From: Saccharibacillus sp. O23
GTDB taxonomy: Bacteria; Bacillota; Bacilli; Paenibacillales; Paenibacillaceae
Reading direction: 5' to 3'
NCBI RefSeq assembly: GCF_002205895.1
Contig: NZ_NJDE01000033.1
Span: 1-64,000, forward strand
DNA: 64,000 bases
Part shown: positions 34,754 through 44,029 of the stretch, piece by piece
Numbering within the stretch: the stretch's first letter is position 1
How the letters are laid out: every line of letters begins with the position of its first letter
Made by a program: the position numbers and the translations under genes
The notes under the pieces: generated by a model
What the model was told of the DNA's origin: nothing
Database searches by the model: none
What the model saw: only the letters and a program-made list of their open reading frames with translations

Positions 34754-35857
34754 TTATTGTTCGATCGTCTTCTGCTGCGCATGCACGATCATCGTCTCGC
34801 CGTGGACCATCAGCTTGATGCAGTCCCGCGAAGTCTGGGTCCGCCGACGTTCCGCTTCCAGACGGGCCAGCGCTTCTTCGGCCGTATCGTCGGACAGCTT
34901 GAACGTGCCGTAATGCATCGGAATCATGATCTCGGCACCGACGTCGCGGAACGCCTGAAGCGCTTGTTCCGGATTCATATGCTGCGGCCCCATGAACCAT
35001 TCCGGCTCGTAAGCCCCGATCGGCATCATCGTGATATGCACCGGGAACCGGTCGCCGATCTCGCGGAATCCCGCAAAATATCCGCTGTCTCCCGCAAAAT
35101 AAACGGTCGGCGGAAGCGGGGTGCCGTCTTTGGACACGTTCGCGTTCTGCGTGCCGCTGCGGCGGCCGCATTTATGCGGATCCGTCTCGTTTTCCGGCAC
35201 GGAACCGTCTTCCGGACGCGCCTGCTTGTCGGACAAGCCGACGACCGTTCCGGGTACCGCTTTGACCGCTTCGGCCGGCTCCAGCACGAACCCTCCCCAA
35301 TGCGACGTATTGGCGTCGAACAGCGTGCGCCTCGTCCAATGTTGGGTCGGAACGAACGTGATCCGCACGCCCTGCACCACGATCTCTTCCCACCAAGACA
35401 GCTCGATGCAGCGTTCGATCTGTTTGCGAGCCAGCTTTTTCTTAAGGCCGACCGGCACGACGAGCTGCGTATTCGGATTCAGCAATCTGCGAATCGACGC
35501 GATGTGCATATGGTCGTAGTGGGAATGCGAGATCAGGATCAGGTCGACGGGCGGGACTTTTTCGATCGGAATGCCCGGTTCGCTGAGCCGTTTGCCGATA
35601 CCCATTCGTTTCGCCCAGATCGGGTCGGTGAGAATATTGAGTCCCGCGTACTGGATCAGGAACGTGGAGTGGCCGACCCAAGTGATGGTCACGTCCTCCC
35701 GATTATCCGTCAAATAATCCAGCTTCGGCGGCTGACTCGGAATGATATAGGAATAATCGCGTTTTTTGCGTCTGCGGTGCAGATGACGATCGCGATGTTC
35801 TCGGAGCGTTTTTCCCATTGGCAAGTTGTTGGCGTTGATATATCTGACCTTAGGCAT
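34754..35857 (-). CDS. MBL-fold hydrolase, NAPE-PLD/UlaG-like
   Basis: A 367-residue metallo-beta-lactamase-fold protein with GHSTFLIQ, SHSHYDHM (HxHxDH), TQHWTRR and AGDSGYF, as in the phospholipase D-type (NAPE-PLD-like) and UlaG-type hydrolases. An extra segment of about 50 residues (about 215-265, rich in polar residues, containing NETDPHKCGRRSG) lies just before the AGDSGY motif. It is not expected in the core fold. The start has a strong GGAGGAAC site. The substrate is unknown; phospholipid or phosphodiester cleavage is a guess from the fold. Confidence 0.8.
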   Translation of the reverse strand: MPKVRYINANNLPMGKTLREHRDRHLHRRRKKRDYSYIIPSQPPKLDYLTDNREDVTITWVGHSTFLIQYAGLNILTDPIWAKRMGIGKRLSEPGIPIEKVPPVDLILISHSHYDHMHIASIRRLLNPNTQLVVPVGLKKKLARKQIERCIELSWWEEIVVQGVRITFVPTQHWTRRTLFDANTSHWGGFVLEPAEAVKAVPGTVVGLSDKQARPEDGSVPENETDPHKCGRRSGTQNANVSKDGTPLPPTVYFAGDSGYFAGFREIGDRFPVHITMMPIGAYEPEWFMGPQHMNPEQALQAFRDVGAEIMIPMHYGTFKLSDDTAEEALARLEAERRRTQTSRDCIKLMVHGETMIVHAQQKTIEQ

Positions 35858-36048
35858 ATCCGTTCCTCCTTCTGAAGACTGCCTCTCTACCCATTACCCT
35901 CTACTTCCTTATATCGACTAGGTTAGCCGGATTTTTTTGCTCGATTGCATTTCCGCCGAACGTAAACCTCTGATTGATCGGGTCGATTGATTCTGTGACA
36001 TTTATAATTGCGGCGTGTAAAATATAGAAGAAGGAGGTTGGAAACCTT

Positions 36049-37197
36049 ATGAAAATCAAATTGATCGAACCGACTCCCAGCCCGAACACGATGAAGCTTC
36101 ATCTGGACGAGACGTTGGAAACCGGGATTCGAAAGACATACACGCTCGACAACGAACGTTCCGCTCCGCCGATCGTGGCAAAGCTGCTGCATATCGAAGG
36201 CGTGAAAAGCGTCTTCCATACGACCGACTTCATGGCGATCGACCGTAAACCGGGAGCGGACTGGCCCGCTATCCTTTCCGAAGTGCAGGAGATTTTCGGC
36301 AGCCGTTCCGACCAGCCGATCGCTTCGGATATCGAAGACGCGGCCGGGCATTTCGGCGAAGCCCAAGTCTTCGTCCAATTCTTCCGCGGCATTCCGATGC
36401 AGATTCGGGTCAAATCCGGTCTGGAAGAAGAACGGATCGGACTCGCGCAGCGTTTTGTGGATGCGGTAACGGAAGTCGCCAGCGCCACGCTGATCAAAGA
36501 ACGCAAATTGACCGACTACGGCGTACGCTACGGCGACCTGCCGGATATCGCCCGCGAAGTCGAACAAGAACTGGAAGCGGCTTTCCCGCCCGAACGCCTC
36601 GAACGCGTCATCAAACAGGCGATCGCCCACGGCGCGAAAAACGAAGAATTCGTCGAGGAACGGCGCGCATGGACGCATGCCGAAGTCGAAGAAGGGCTGG
36701 CCAGCGACGATTGGCGCCGCCGTTATTCCGCGCTCGAAGCCATGGAGGTCAGCGAAGAGAATCTGCCGCTGATCGAACGCGCGCTCGGCGACGACAAGAT
36801 GCAGATCCGCCGCCTTGCGGTCGTCTATCTCGGCGACTTGAAGACGCCTGCAGCGATGCAGCTTCTGTTCCGCGCCATGAAAGACGGTTCTCCGGCCGTG
36901 CGCCGGACAGCCGGCGACACGCTGTCGGATATCGGCGATCCGGCCGGTACGCCGTCCATGCTCGAAGCGCTCAAAGACGGCAGCAAGATCGTGCGCTGGC
37001 GCGCTGCCCGCTTCCTGTACGAAGTCGGGACCGACGAAGCGCGCGACGCGCTCGAAGAAGCTTCGAACGATCCCGAATTCGAGGTCGGACTTCAGGCTCG
37101 CATGGCGCTCGAACGTATCGACTCCGGCGAAGAAGCGGCCGGCACGATCTGGCAGCAGATGGCCAAAAGCCGCCGCAAACCGGAAGAATCCGCCTGA
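36049..37197 (+). CDS. Conserved virulence factor C-like protein: NifU-N-type domain plus HEAT repeats
   Basis: A 382-residue protein. Residues about 1-90 resemble the Nfu/NifU N-terminal fold (LIEPTPSPNTMKLHLDETL, then GVKSVFHTTDFMAIDR). The C-terminal half (about 210-360) contains helical HEAT-like repeats with LAVVYLGDLKTPAAMQLL, VRRTAGDTLSDIGDPAG and VRWRAARFLYEVGTDEA. This is the layout of the CvfC family, named for a Staphylococcus aureus factor affecting virulence; the mechanism is unknown. A strong AAGGAGG precedes it and a terminator follows at 37317. Confidence 0.85.
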   Translation: MKIKLIEPTPSPNTMKLHLDETLETGIRKTYTLDNERSAPPIVAKLLHIEGVKSVFHTTDFMAIDRKPGADWPAILSEVQEIFGSRSDQPIASDIEDAAGHFGEAQVFVQFFRGIPMQIRVKSGLEEERIGLAQRFVDAVTEVASATLIKERKLTDYGVRYGDLPDIAREVEQELEAAFPPERLERVIKQAIAHGAKNEEFVEERRAWTHAEVEEGLASDDWRRRYSALEAMEVSEENLPLIERALGDDKMQIRRLAVVYLGDLKTPAAMQLLFRAMKDGSPAVRRTAGDTLSDIGDPAGTPSMLEALKDGSKIVRWRAARFLYEVGTDEARDALEEASNDPEFEVGLQARMALERIDSGEEAAGTIWQQMAKSRRKPEESA

Positions 37198-37316
37198 TCA
37201 GAAGCAGAAGCGGCCGATACCGTTTCCCGAAAAGCTTTTCCAATCGTTTCTATAAACCATTGTGCGAAATAGGGTTGCCTGTGCCGCGGCAATCCCTTAT
37301 ACTGTGTAAGTTGTTC

Positions 37317-37342
37317 GCCCTGCCGATCGCAGGGCTTTTCCC
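37317..37342 (+). terminator. Intrinsic terminator after cvfC-like gene
   Basis: GCCCTGC and GCAGGGC pair around CGATC and are followed by TTTTCCCTTT. Confidence 0.8.
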
Positions 37343-37514
37343 TTTAGACGCAAGCTTAGTACCTTGTCAACACTAAAGGTAGGAATACGTCCCCCTGAGA
37401 TTTCGTACACGCTTTAGGTATGAAGTTCAGGAAAACGTAAACCTGTGATTAAGAGTTGAAAGGGTACTAGATCCAACCGAATAGTTATTCCCTCATCGCG
37501 AACCGGATTCGATC

Positions 37515-37706
37515 GGGTGATGAGGTAGAGGTTGCGGTGGCGATGAGTACACTGGCGGAGGCGCAGCAGAACGCCCTCGATGCCGGCTTGGAAAGGCGCA
37601 CCCGCCGAAGTGCGGACTTCTCTGCGGAAGTCCGTGCTGGGGCCGTCTCCGACAAGGAACGGAACTGTCACCCGCCTGACCGCGGGTGTTGAGCTATCTT
37701 CACGAG
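37515..37706 (+). ncRNA. Lysine riboswitch (L box) aptamer
   Basis: The sequence carries the L-box conserved blocks in order: TGAGGTAGAGGTTGCG (5' P1/P2), GATGAGTA, GAAAGGCGCACCCGCCGAAG, GCTGGGGCCGTCTCC, GGAACTGTCA and GAGCTATCTTCAC. GTGA...GGTAG (37517-37528) can pair with CTATCTTCAC (37694-37703) to close P1. Lysine binding is expected to stabilise P1 and permit the downstream terminator. The block order and the following amino-acid permease make the identification firm. Confidence 0.92.
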
Positions 37707-37738
37707 ACGAAGCACGATTGCGATGCGGAATTTGCCAC

Positions 37739-37766
37739 GGCCGGCGGACCCGCTCCCCGGCTTTTT
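37739..37766 (+). terminator. Riboswitch-controlled terminator
   Basis: A GCCGG...CCGGC hairpin with extra GC pairs is followed by TTTTT, about 35 bases after the aptamer and 60 bases before the permease start. It is the expected expression platform: lysine present, terminator forms. Confidence 0.75.
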
Positions 37767-37827
37767 GCGTACGCATTTTGGCTTCTGCTCGTGGACAACC
37801 CATATACACGAGGAGAGTTGAAGTTAC

Positions 37828-39300
37828 ATGAACACCGAGAAAGCTCGAATACAACCAGACAAACCCGGACTCAAAAAAGGCCTTCAAGCCCGTCATATGA
37901 CCATGATCGCCCTCGGCGGCGCGATCGGCACGGGCCTATTCCTCGCCAGCGGCGGCGCGATCTCCGATGCGGGACCGGGCGGCGCCCTGCTCGCTTACGC
38001 GGCCGTCGGCATCATGGTCTACTTCCTGATGACCAGCCTCGGCGAGCTGGCGACCTACTCGCCCGAACCCGGCTCTTTCAGCGCTTACGCCGGCCGTTAC
38101 GTCGATCCCGCTTTCGGGTTCGCGATGGGTTGGAACTACTGGTACAACTGGGCGGTCACGATCGCGGCCGAACTGGCCGCCGCGACGCTCATCATCAAAT
38201 ACTGGTTCCCGGACAGTTCTTCGTTCTTGTGGAGCCTCTTGTTCTTGGGCGTTCTGTTCCTGCTGAACGCCCTGTCCGTCCGCGCTTACGGGGAAGCGGA
38301 ATATTGGTTCGCGCTGATCAAGATCGTGACCGTCCTGATCTTCCTCGTCGTCGGCGTGGCGATGATCTTCGGCGTGCTGGGCGGCAAATCCGTCGGATTC
38401 AGCAACTTCACCGTGGGCGCCGCGCCGTTCAACGGCGGGTTCTTCGCTTTCTTGGGCGTCTTCATGGCGGCCGGCTTCTCGTTCCAAGGCACGGAATTGA
38501 TCGGCGTGGCCGCGGGCGAGAGCGAAGATCCGCGCCGCAACGTGCCCCGCGCCATCCGCCAAGTGTTCTGGCGCATCCTGATCTTCTATATCCTGGCGAT
38601 CTTCGTGATCGGCCTGCTGATCCCGTACACGGACCCGAACCTGCTGAACGGCGGTCTGGATCAGATCGGCGTCAGCCCGTTCACGCTCGTCTTCGAGCGC
38701 GCGGGATTCGCTTTCGCGGCTGCCGTCATGAACGCCATCATCTTGACTTCCGTTCTGTCCGCCGGCAACTCCGGCATGTACGCGTCCACCCGGATGCTGT
38801 ACGCGCTGGCCATCGAAGGCAAAGCGCCCAAGTTCTTGGGCAAATTGACGCGCGGCGGCGTGCCGATCAACTCCCTGATCGTGACGACCGCGATCGGCAT
38901 GCTGGCTTTCTTGGCTTCGTTCTTCGGCGACGGCGTGGTCTACACTTGGCTGCTGAACGCTTCCGGAATGTGCGGATTCATCACTTGGGTCGGCATCGCG
39001 GTCAGCCATTACCGGTTCCGCCGCGCTTTCGTGAAACAAGGGCGAAGCCTCGACGAACTGCCTTACCGCGCCCGTTGGTTCCCGTTCGGGCCGCTGTTCG
39101 CTTTCGCGCTCTGTCTGGTCGTCATCGTCGGCCAGAGCTTGTCGTCGATCGAGAACGGCAATGTCGATTGGCTGAGCATCACCGCGACCTATCTCAGCGT
39201 TCCGTTGTTCCTGATTCTGTGGTTCGGCTACAAGTTCGCCAAAAGAACCAAAGTCGTTCCGCTGGAAGAATGCGATCTGAGCAGCCGGGACGACCTGTAA
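37828..39300 (+). CDS. lysP: Amino-acid permease, probably lysine uptake (LysP-like)
   Basis: A 490-residue APC/AAT-family permease with about 12 membrane segments. It has the family N-terminus KKGLQARHMTMIALGGAIGTGLFLASG, the consensus SLGELATYSPEPGSF motif, and FQGTELIGVAAGESEDPRRNVPRAI. The upstream lysine riboswitch makes lysine the likely substrate (inference from regulation). GAGGAGAG stands before the ATG at 37828. The gene is single, followed by a terminator at 39330. Confidence 0.9.
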   Translation: MNTEKARIQPDKPGLKKGLQARHMTMIALGGAIGTGLFLASGGAISDAGPGGALLAYAAVGIMVYFLMTSLGELATYSPEPGSFSAYAGRYVDPAFGFAMGWNYWYNWAVTIAAELAAATLIIKYWFPDSSSFLWSLLFLGVLFLLNALSVRAYGEAEYWFALIKIVTVLIFLVVGVAMIFGVLGGKSVGFSNFTVGAAPFNGGFFAFLGVFMAAGFSFQGTELIGVAAGESEDPRRNVPRAIRQVFWRILIFYILAIFVIGLLIPYTDPNLLNGGLDQIGVSPFTLVFERAGFAFAAAVMNAIILTSVLSAGNSGMYASTRMLYALAIEGKAPKFLGKLTRGGVPINSLIVTTAIGMLAFLASFFGDGVVYTWLLNASGMCGFITWVGIAVSHYRFRRAFVKQGRSLDELPYRARWFPFGPLFAFALCLVVIVGQSLSSIENGNVDWLSITATYLSVPLFLILWFGYKFAKRTKVVPLEECDLSSRDDL

Positions 39301-39329
39301 TCTCTTCGTTGGTCCGCTTTCGAATAATC

Positions 39330-39371
39330 AAAAGCCTTCGTGCCGGATTTCCGGACACGAAGGCTTTTTTT
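39330..39371 (+). terminator. Intrinsic terminator of the permease gene
   Basis: AAGCCTTCGTGCCGG and CCGGACACGAAGGCTT form a long hairpin with A-rich left and T-rich right flanks. It may also end the convergent transglutaminase-like gene. Confidence 0.85.
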
Positions 39372-39411
39372 CGAATTCGATCGGATCGGTTTTCGGCCGA
39401 ATGCCGATCCT

Positions 39412-40521
39412 TTATTCCTGCCAATACAAAGTGACCTGCCACTTGTTGCTTCCGCCGATCGAACGGCTGGTGTAACCGGTCGGCGACAGCCCGTACCCGT
39501 ACAAAGCCATCAGATCCTGCTTCAATTTGCTTTTCGTGCCTTGATAGCGGAACGTCAGGCTGCTTTGCCCTTTCTGATCCGCCGCTTTCACGATTTGCCG
39601 CAGGCCGGCGGAAGTCGTCACGAAGCTGTCGGCATAGCCGAGCGAACTGCGAAGTTCTTTCGCCCCGCTCACTCCGCTCGCGACCAATCCGTCCAGCGTT
39701 TCCGCGTAAGAAGTCGTCGCTTTCGGATAATTGGCCGTTTTCCACGTATGATCCTGCCGCAGCTGCTGATCGCTGACCAAATAATACGAGGTCAGGACGC
39801 GATCGCCGAGGTCCGGTACCGGATCGTCCCAAGTCGTATCGATCTGATACCATTTGCCGTCGAGCTTGACCATATTCCACGCGTGCGCTTCGCCTTTGAC
39901 GTAACCTTCCACGATGTTCGTTTCGAATCCCGCCTGCTTCAGCATATCGTAAGTCAGCAGCGCATAGCCTTGGCATACGGTGCTGCCCGTTTTCAATCCT
40001 TCGTACGCCGTGAATTTCGACAGCGTCGTATCGTATTTGAGCGTCTTCACGACCCAGTCGTGAATCGCTTTGACTTTGAGATGGTCGTTCATCCCCGGCT
40101 TCGTGATCTTCGCGAGCGCCGTCGAGACGCGTTTATGCACATAAGCGCTCTGCGCCGCCGTTTCCCGATACGTCAGATTCAGTTCCGCCGACGAAGAAGT
40201 CCCCCGCCCTTCGAGCGAATAGGCGTATCCTTTCATGATGTAATGAATATACGGATCTTGATCGATCGCCGCGTCCAACGCGGATTCGATCGCTTTTTTG
40301 AACTGGCTTGGGCTGCCCGGATACGTTAAGGCGATCGAGCTTTTGCGTGCCGACAGCGCTTGATAGATCTGAACTTGCAATTGCTTTTGCGGCTGCGAAA
40401 CGGCGGCCGCTTCGACCGTCGCGGTGTCCGAGAACGGCAGCGCTCCTCCGAGCACTCCTCCCGTCATCAGCATGAGCGCCGCGCTCACTTTTACCAGTTG
40501 TCTTGAAATCGAAGTCTTCAT
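39412..40521 (-). CDS. Secreted transglutaminase-like protein
   Basis: A 369-residue protein with a signal peptide (hydrophobic 12-30, cleavage near VEAAA). The transglutaminase-like core lies at about 165-260. The catalytic triad is visible: Cys in TGSTVCQGYALL, His in GEAHAWNMV and Asp in YQIDTTWDDP. Such proteins are predicted cysteine peptidases or cross-linkers at the cell surface. A C-terminal domain of about 85 residues is of unknown type. It is monocistronic and convergent with the lysine permease. Confidence 0.85.
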   Translation of the reverse strand: MKTSISRQLVKVSAALMLMTGGVLGGALPFSDTATVEAAAVSQPQKQLQVQIYQALSARKSSIALTYPGSPSQFKKAIESALDAAIDQDPYIHYIMKGYAYSLEGRGTSSSAELNLTYRETAAQSAYVHKRVSTALAKITKPGMNDHLKVKAIHDWVVKTLKYDTTLSKFTAYEGLKTGSTVCQGYALLTYDMLKQAGFETNIVEGYVKGEAHAWNMVKLDGKWYQIDTTWDDPVPDLGDRVLTSYYLVSDQQLRQDHTWKTANYPKATTSYAETLDGLVASGVSGAKELRSSLGYADSFVTTSAGLRQIVKAADQKGQSSLTFRYQGTKSKLKQDLMALYGYGLSPTGYTSRSIGGSNKWQVTLYWQE

Positions 40522-40680
40522 GTGCCTGCATGCCCTCCTTACGGACGAAAGTTTCTTCTATTATATCGGTAACGCTGCTCGATGCCGTAACGGACAAGCG
40601 ATATCGAATCTTCTATTTGATAAAAAAACGTGCGCAGACGGCAAAGGGTTACGTTTAGAGCAGCTTTTATTCGGGCGCAC

Positions 40681-40714
40681 GGCAAACAGCCGCTCTCCCG
40701 ATCGGGAGAACGGC
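40681..40714 (-). terminator. Zero-loop terminator after xylB
   Basis: A near-perfect palindrome at 40689-40714 (GCCGTTCTCCCGA against TCGGGAGAGCGGC on the minus strand, one G-T pair) lies about 40 bases past the xylB stop codon and is followed by TGTTTG on the minus strand. Confidence 0.65.
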
Positions 40715-40753
40715 CGTCGCATCGAATCGGTTTTCCGTTGCGGGAACCGAGAT

Positions 40754-42250
40754 TTAAGCGCGGAACGCCGCCAATTTGCGGTTCAGTTCGGCCGTCCGGC
40801 CGTATACGTCTTGATACACGTCGAACAGCTTGCTGTACGTCTCGGCGCGCTGCGCGTCCGGCGTATACGTCTTCGCTTCGCGGATAAACGCGCGCGCGCA
40901 GTCTTGAAGCGTCTCGAACCAGCCGCTGCCGTAAGCCGCCAGCATCGCCGCGCCCATCGCCGGTCCCTGCTCGCTTTCGAGCTTGAGCACGTCGGCCCCG
41001 AATACGTCGGCCTGCATTTGCAGCCACTCCTGATTCTTGGCTCCGCCGCCGATCGAAACGACTTTGTCCACCGTCTTGCCGGCCGCGCGCAGAATATCGA
41101 TCGACTCGCGCAGCGAGAACGTGATGCCTTCCATTACGGCACGGGCGAAATGCGGCAGTTTATGGCTCGCGTCGATGCCGATAAAGCTGCCCCGGATATC
41201 GGAATCCGGGTGCGGCGTGCGTTCGCCGACGATGTACGGCGTGAACAGCAGGCCGTTCGCGCCCGGCGATACTTCGCCGATGCCGGCCAGCAGTTCTTCG
41301 AACGAAGCTTCGCCGCCGAACGTCTCGCGGAACCACTGCATGCTGTAACCGGCCGCCAGCGTCACGCCCATGATATAGAAAGCGTCTTTTTCGCCGTGGT
41401 TGAAGAAATGGACCTTGCCTTCGAAATCCAGATCGCGGCGCGTCTCGTACGACAGCACGACGCCCGACGTCCCGATGCTGCACATCGTCTGGCCTTCGCT
41501 CAAGATGCCCGCTCCGATCGCGCCGCAGGCGTTATCCGCGCCGCCCGCGTACACGCGCGTCTTCTCGGTCAAGCCGGTACGATCCAGCATCTCCGGCAGC
41601 AGCGATCCCGTATCGTCGAACGATTCGACGAGTGCCGGGAACAACGAAGGCTTAAGGCCGAACGCTTCGCCGATCTCTTCGCTCCACTTCTTGCCGCCCA
41701 CGTCCAGCAGCAGCGTGCCGGCCGCATCGGAATAATCCATCGCGGCATTGCCGGTCAGTCGCAGACGGACGTAGTCTTTGGGCAGCAGGAACAGCGAAGC
41801 CTGCTCCAGCACTTCCGGTTCGTGTTCCTGCACCCAGAGAATCTTCGGCAGGGTGAAGCCTTCGAGCGCGCGGTTGCGCGCGATCTTCAGCAGCTTCTCG
41901 CCGAGCGCCTGCTCGATCTTGCGGCACTGCGGCGTCGTGCGCGTGTCGTTCCAGAGGATCGCGCGGCGCAGCGCGCGGCCGTCTTCGCCGACCAGCACCA
42001 GTCCGTGCATCTGGCCGGAGAAGCTGATCCCTTCGATTTCTTCCGGGTTCACGCCGGAAGTCTTCAGCAGGTTGTTCAAGGAAAGGACGGTTTTCTCGAC
42101 CCAGTCTTCGGCTTCCTGTTCGCTGTAGCCCGGCTTCGGCTGATAGAGCGGATAAACTTCGGATTGTTCGCTGACGACCGTGCCGGATTTGTCGACGAGC
42201 ACCGATTTGACGGCGCTCGTACCGAGGTCGATCCCGATTACGTAACTCAT
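40754..42250 (-). CDS. xylB: Xylulokinase
   Basis: A 498-residue FGGY-family kinase that phosphorylates D-xylulose to xylulose 5-phosphate. It starts MSYVIGIDLGTSAVKSVL, after GAGGAGG, and carries the ATP-binding IDLGTSAVK loop, the sugar-binding FSGQMHGLVL segment and the C-terminal GGGAKNQEWLQMQADVFG signature of XylB. It is 390 bases downstream of xylA on the same strand, separated by a tandem repeat and a hairpin, so it is probably expressed from the xylA promoter at a reduced level. Confidence 0.96.
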   Translation of the reverse strand: MSYVIGIDLGTSAVKSVLVDKSGTVVSEQSEVYPLYQPKPGYSEQEAEDWVEKTVLSLNNLLKTSGVNPEEIEGISFSGQMHGLVLVGEDGRALRRAILWNDTRTTPQCRKIEQALGEKLLKIARNRALEGFTLPKILWVQEHEPEVLEQASLFLLPKDYVRLRLTGNAAMDYSDAAGTLLLDVGGKKWSEEIGEAFGLKPSLFPALVESFDDTGSLLPEMLDRTGLTEKTRVYAGGADNACGAIGAGILSEGQTMCSIGTSGVVLSYETRRDLDFEGKVHFFNHGEKDAFYIMGVTLAAGYSMQWFRETFGGEASFEELLAGIGEVSPGANGLLFTPYIVGERTPHPDSDIRGSFIGIDASHKLPHFARAVMEGITFSLRESIDILRAAGKTVDKVVSIGGGAKNQEWLQMQADVFGADVLKLESEQGPAMGAAMLAAYGSGWFETLQDCARAFIREAKTYTPDAQRAETYSKLFDVYQDVYGRTAELNRKLAAFRA

Positions 42251-42339
42251 GGTTTGGCCTCCTCGCGGATCTGGGCCGCGTGTATTGGGGATAGTGAAAG
42301 ACGGGCTGACGTCGGACAAAAATCGGAGCAAAGCATCCG

Positions 42340-42389
42340 AACAAACAAGAACGGCTTCCCTTCCCCGAAGGGAGCTTGCGGGAAGCCGT
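42340..42389 (-). terminator. Hairpin between xylA and xylB
   Basis: ACGGCTTCCC and GGGAAGCCGT (42351-42389) pair, and on the minus strand are followed by TCTTGTTTGTT. It could act as a partial terminator or an mRNA-stabilising 3' end that makes xylA more abundant than xylB. Confidence 0.55.
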
Positions 42390-42480
42390 TCGATTCGATC
42401 GCTTTGCGCGATTCTTGTGTATGTGTGTCAACCCTGACGTTCGGAGCCTCCACGGGTATGGGAGGAGCCGGGATTTTTAG

Positions 42481-42578
42481 AGATTGAGATCTGAAGATTA
42501 AGATTTAGAGATTAAGATCTAAAGATTAAGATCTAAAGATTAAGATCTAAAGATTAAGATCTAAAGATTAAGATCTAA
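42481..42578. repeat. Seven tandem copies of a 14-bp unit
   Basis: The unit AGATTAAGATCTAA is repeated seven times without spacers; units 3-7 are identical and units 1-2 carry three and two changes. It lies in the xylA-xylB gap, is AT-rich in an otherwise GC-rich region, and contains AGATCT in most copies. The length should be prone to slippage. Confidence 0.97.
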
Positions 42579-42640
42579 ACCTGTCGCTTAGCGCGGGATC
42601 TGCGATTCACCTTGCCCGGAGGGGTCGGTGAGTCTCGATC

Positions 42641-43954
42641 CTAACCATAAATATACTGGTTAAGGATCGATTGAAGCATTTCCTGACGTCCGGATTTGTT
42701 CGGACGAGGGTTTTCGTTATTCAGCGCGTATTCGGCCAAAGAAGAGAGCGTCGTTTTGCCGGCTACGATATCGGCGCCGATGCCTTCGGAGAAGCTGCTG
42801 TAGCGTTCTTCGATGACTTTCTCGAACGCGCGGTCTTCGATCAGTTTGGCTGCGACTTTGAGGCCTTTGGCGTACGTGTCCATACCTGCGATATGTCCGA
42901 GGAACAGATCGTCGGCTTCGAAGGAATCGCGGCGCACTTTGGCGTCGAAGTTGATGCCGCCTTTGCCCAGACCGCCGTTTTGCAGCACTTCGTACAGCGT
43001 CAGCGTCGCGTCGTAGACGTTAACCGGGAATTCGTCGGTATCCCAACCCAGCAGCATGTCGCCTTGGTTGGCGTCGAGCGATCCCAGCATGCCGTTGATG
43101 CGGGCTACGCGCAGTTCGTGTTCGAACGTATGGCCGGCCAGCGTCGCGTGGTTGGCTTCCAAGTTGAGCTTGAAGTGTTTGTCGAGATCGTATTTTTGCA
43201 GGAACGAGATCGTCGTCGCCGCGTCGAAGTCGTATTGGTGTTTGGTCGGCTCTTTCGGTTTCGGTTCGATCAGGAATTGAGCGTCGAAGCCGATTTCTTT
43301 GGCATAGTCGACCGCCATATGGAACATGCGGGCGATGTTGTCCTGCTCCAGCTTCATGTCCGTGTTCAGCAGGGACATGTAACCTTCGCGGCCGCCCCAG
43401 AAGACGTAGTTTTCGCCGCCGAGACGTTTGCCGACTTCCAGACCTTTTTTGATCTGAGCCGCCGCGTGAGCGTAGACGTCCGCGTTGTTCGTCGATGCCG
43501 CGCCGTGAACGAAGCGAGGGTTCGTGAACATGTTGGCGGTGTTCCAGAGCAGTTTTTTGCCGCTGGATTTCATGTGCGTTTCAAGCAGATCCACGATCGT
43601 GTCGATGTTCGCGAAAAACTCTTTGAGCGTCGATCCTTCAGGCGTAATATCGATGTCGTGGAAGCAGAAGTAGTCGAGTCCCATTTTGTCCATGAATTCG
43701 AATCCGGCTTCGACGCGGGCTTTCGCCAGATCCATGCCCGTGTAGGAATGCCAAGGGCGGATCGCGGTCGTCGCGCCGAACGGGTCGCTGCCTTCGGCCG
43801 TCAGCGTGTGCCAATAAGCCATCGAGAATTTCAGGTGCTCGGACATTTTTTTGCCCATTACCACTTCGTCCGCGTTGTAGAATTTAAAAGCGAACGGGTT
43901 TTGCGACTGACTGCCTTCGTAAGCCACTTTACCGACATTTTCATAGTAAGCCAT
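42641..43954 (-). CDS. xylA: Xylose isomerase
   Basis: A 437-residue class II xylose isomerase converting D-xylose to D-xylulose. Family motifs include [36 protein letters not shown] (catalytic His), [28 protein letters not shown] (metal ligands) and [24 protein letters not shown] precedes the start. The gene has a promoter overlapped by a XylR operator and followed by a cre site, and is divergent from xylR. Confidence 0.97.
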   Translation of the reverse strand: MAYYENVGKVAYEGSQSQNPFAFKFYNADEVVMGKKMSEHLKFSMAYWHTLTAEGSDPFGATTAIRPWHSYTGMDLAKARVEAGFEFMDKMGLDYFCFHDIDITPEGSTLKEFFANIDTIVDLLETHMKSSGKKLLWNTANMFTNPRFVHGAASTNNADVYAHAAAQIKKGLEVGKRLGGENYVFWGGREGYMSLLNTDMKLEQDNIARMFHMAVDYAKEIGFDAQFLIEPKPKEPTKHQYDFDAATTISFLQKYDLDKHFKLNLEANHATLAGHTFEHELRVARINGMLGSLDANQGDMLLGWDTDEFPVNVYDATLTLYEVLQNGGLGKGGINFDAKVRRDSFEADDLFLGHIAGMDTYAKGLKVAAKLIEDRAFEKVIEERYSSFSEGIGADIVAGKTTLSSLAEYALNNENPRPNKSGRQEMLQSILNQYIYG

Positions 43955-43981
43955 GTAAGAGATGCCTCCTCGTAATTTCGC

Positions 43982-43995
43982 AGAAATCGTTTACA
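43982..43995 (-). promoter_or_regulatory. Catabolite-responsive element (cre) of xylA
   Basis: The minus strand reads TGTAAACGATTTCT, matching the cre consensus TGWAARCGYTWNCW at all but one position. It lies just downstream of the -10 and upstream of the xylA start codon, where CcpA would block transcription when glucose is present. Confidence 0.8.
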
Positions 43996-44000
43996 TCGCT

Positions 44001-44029
44001 ATCCTAGCACATCCAAAAAACTTTGTCTA
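44001..44029 (-). promoter_or_regulatory. xylA promoter
   Basis: On the minus strand -35 TAGACA (44024-44029), a 17-base spacer and -10 TAGGAT (44001-44006). The -35 lies inside the XylR operator. Confidence 0.7.

Noticed and set aside
37414-37896. 160-residue minus-strand frame across the lysine riboswitch
   Set aside because: Opposite to a structured RNA and the permease start; no ribosome site or motif.
40424-42487. 687-residue plus-strand frame opposite xylB
   Set aside because: Antisense shadow of the xylulokinase gene, no start context and no recognisable domain.
42481-42578. CRISPR-like array
   Set aside because: Units are 14 bp and directly adjacent, without spacers, and no cas genes are nearby; it is a simple tandem repeat.
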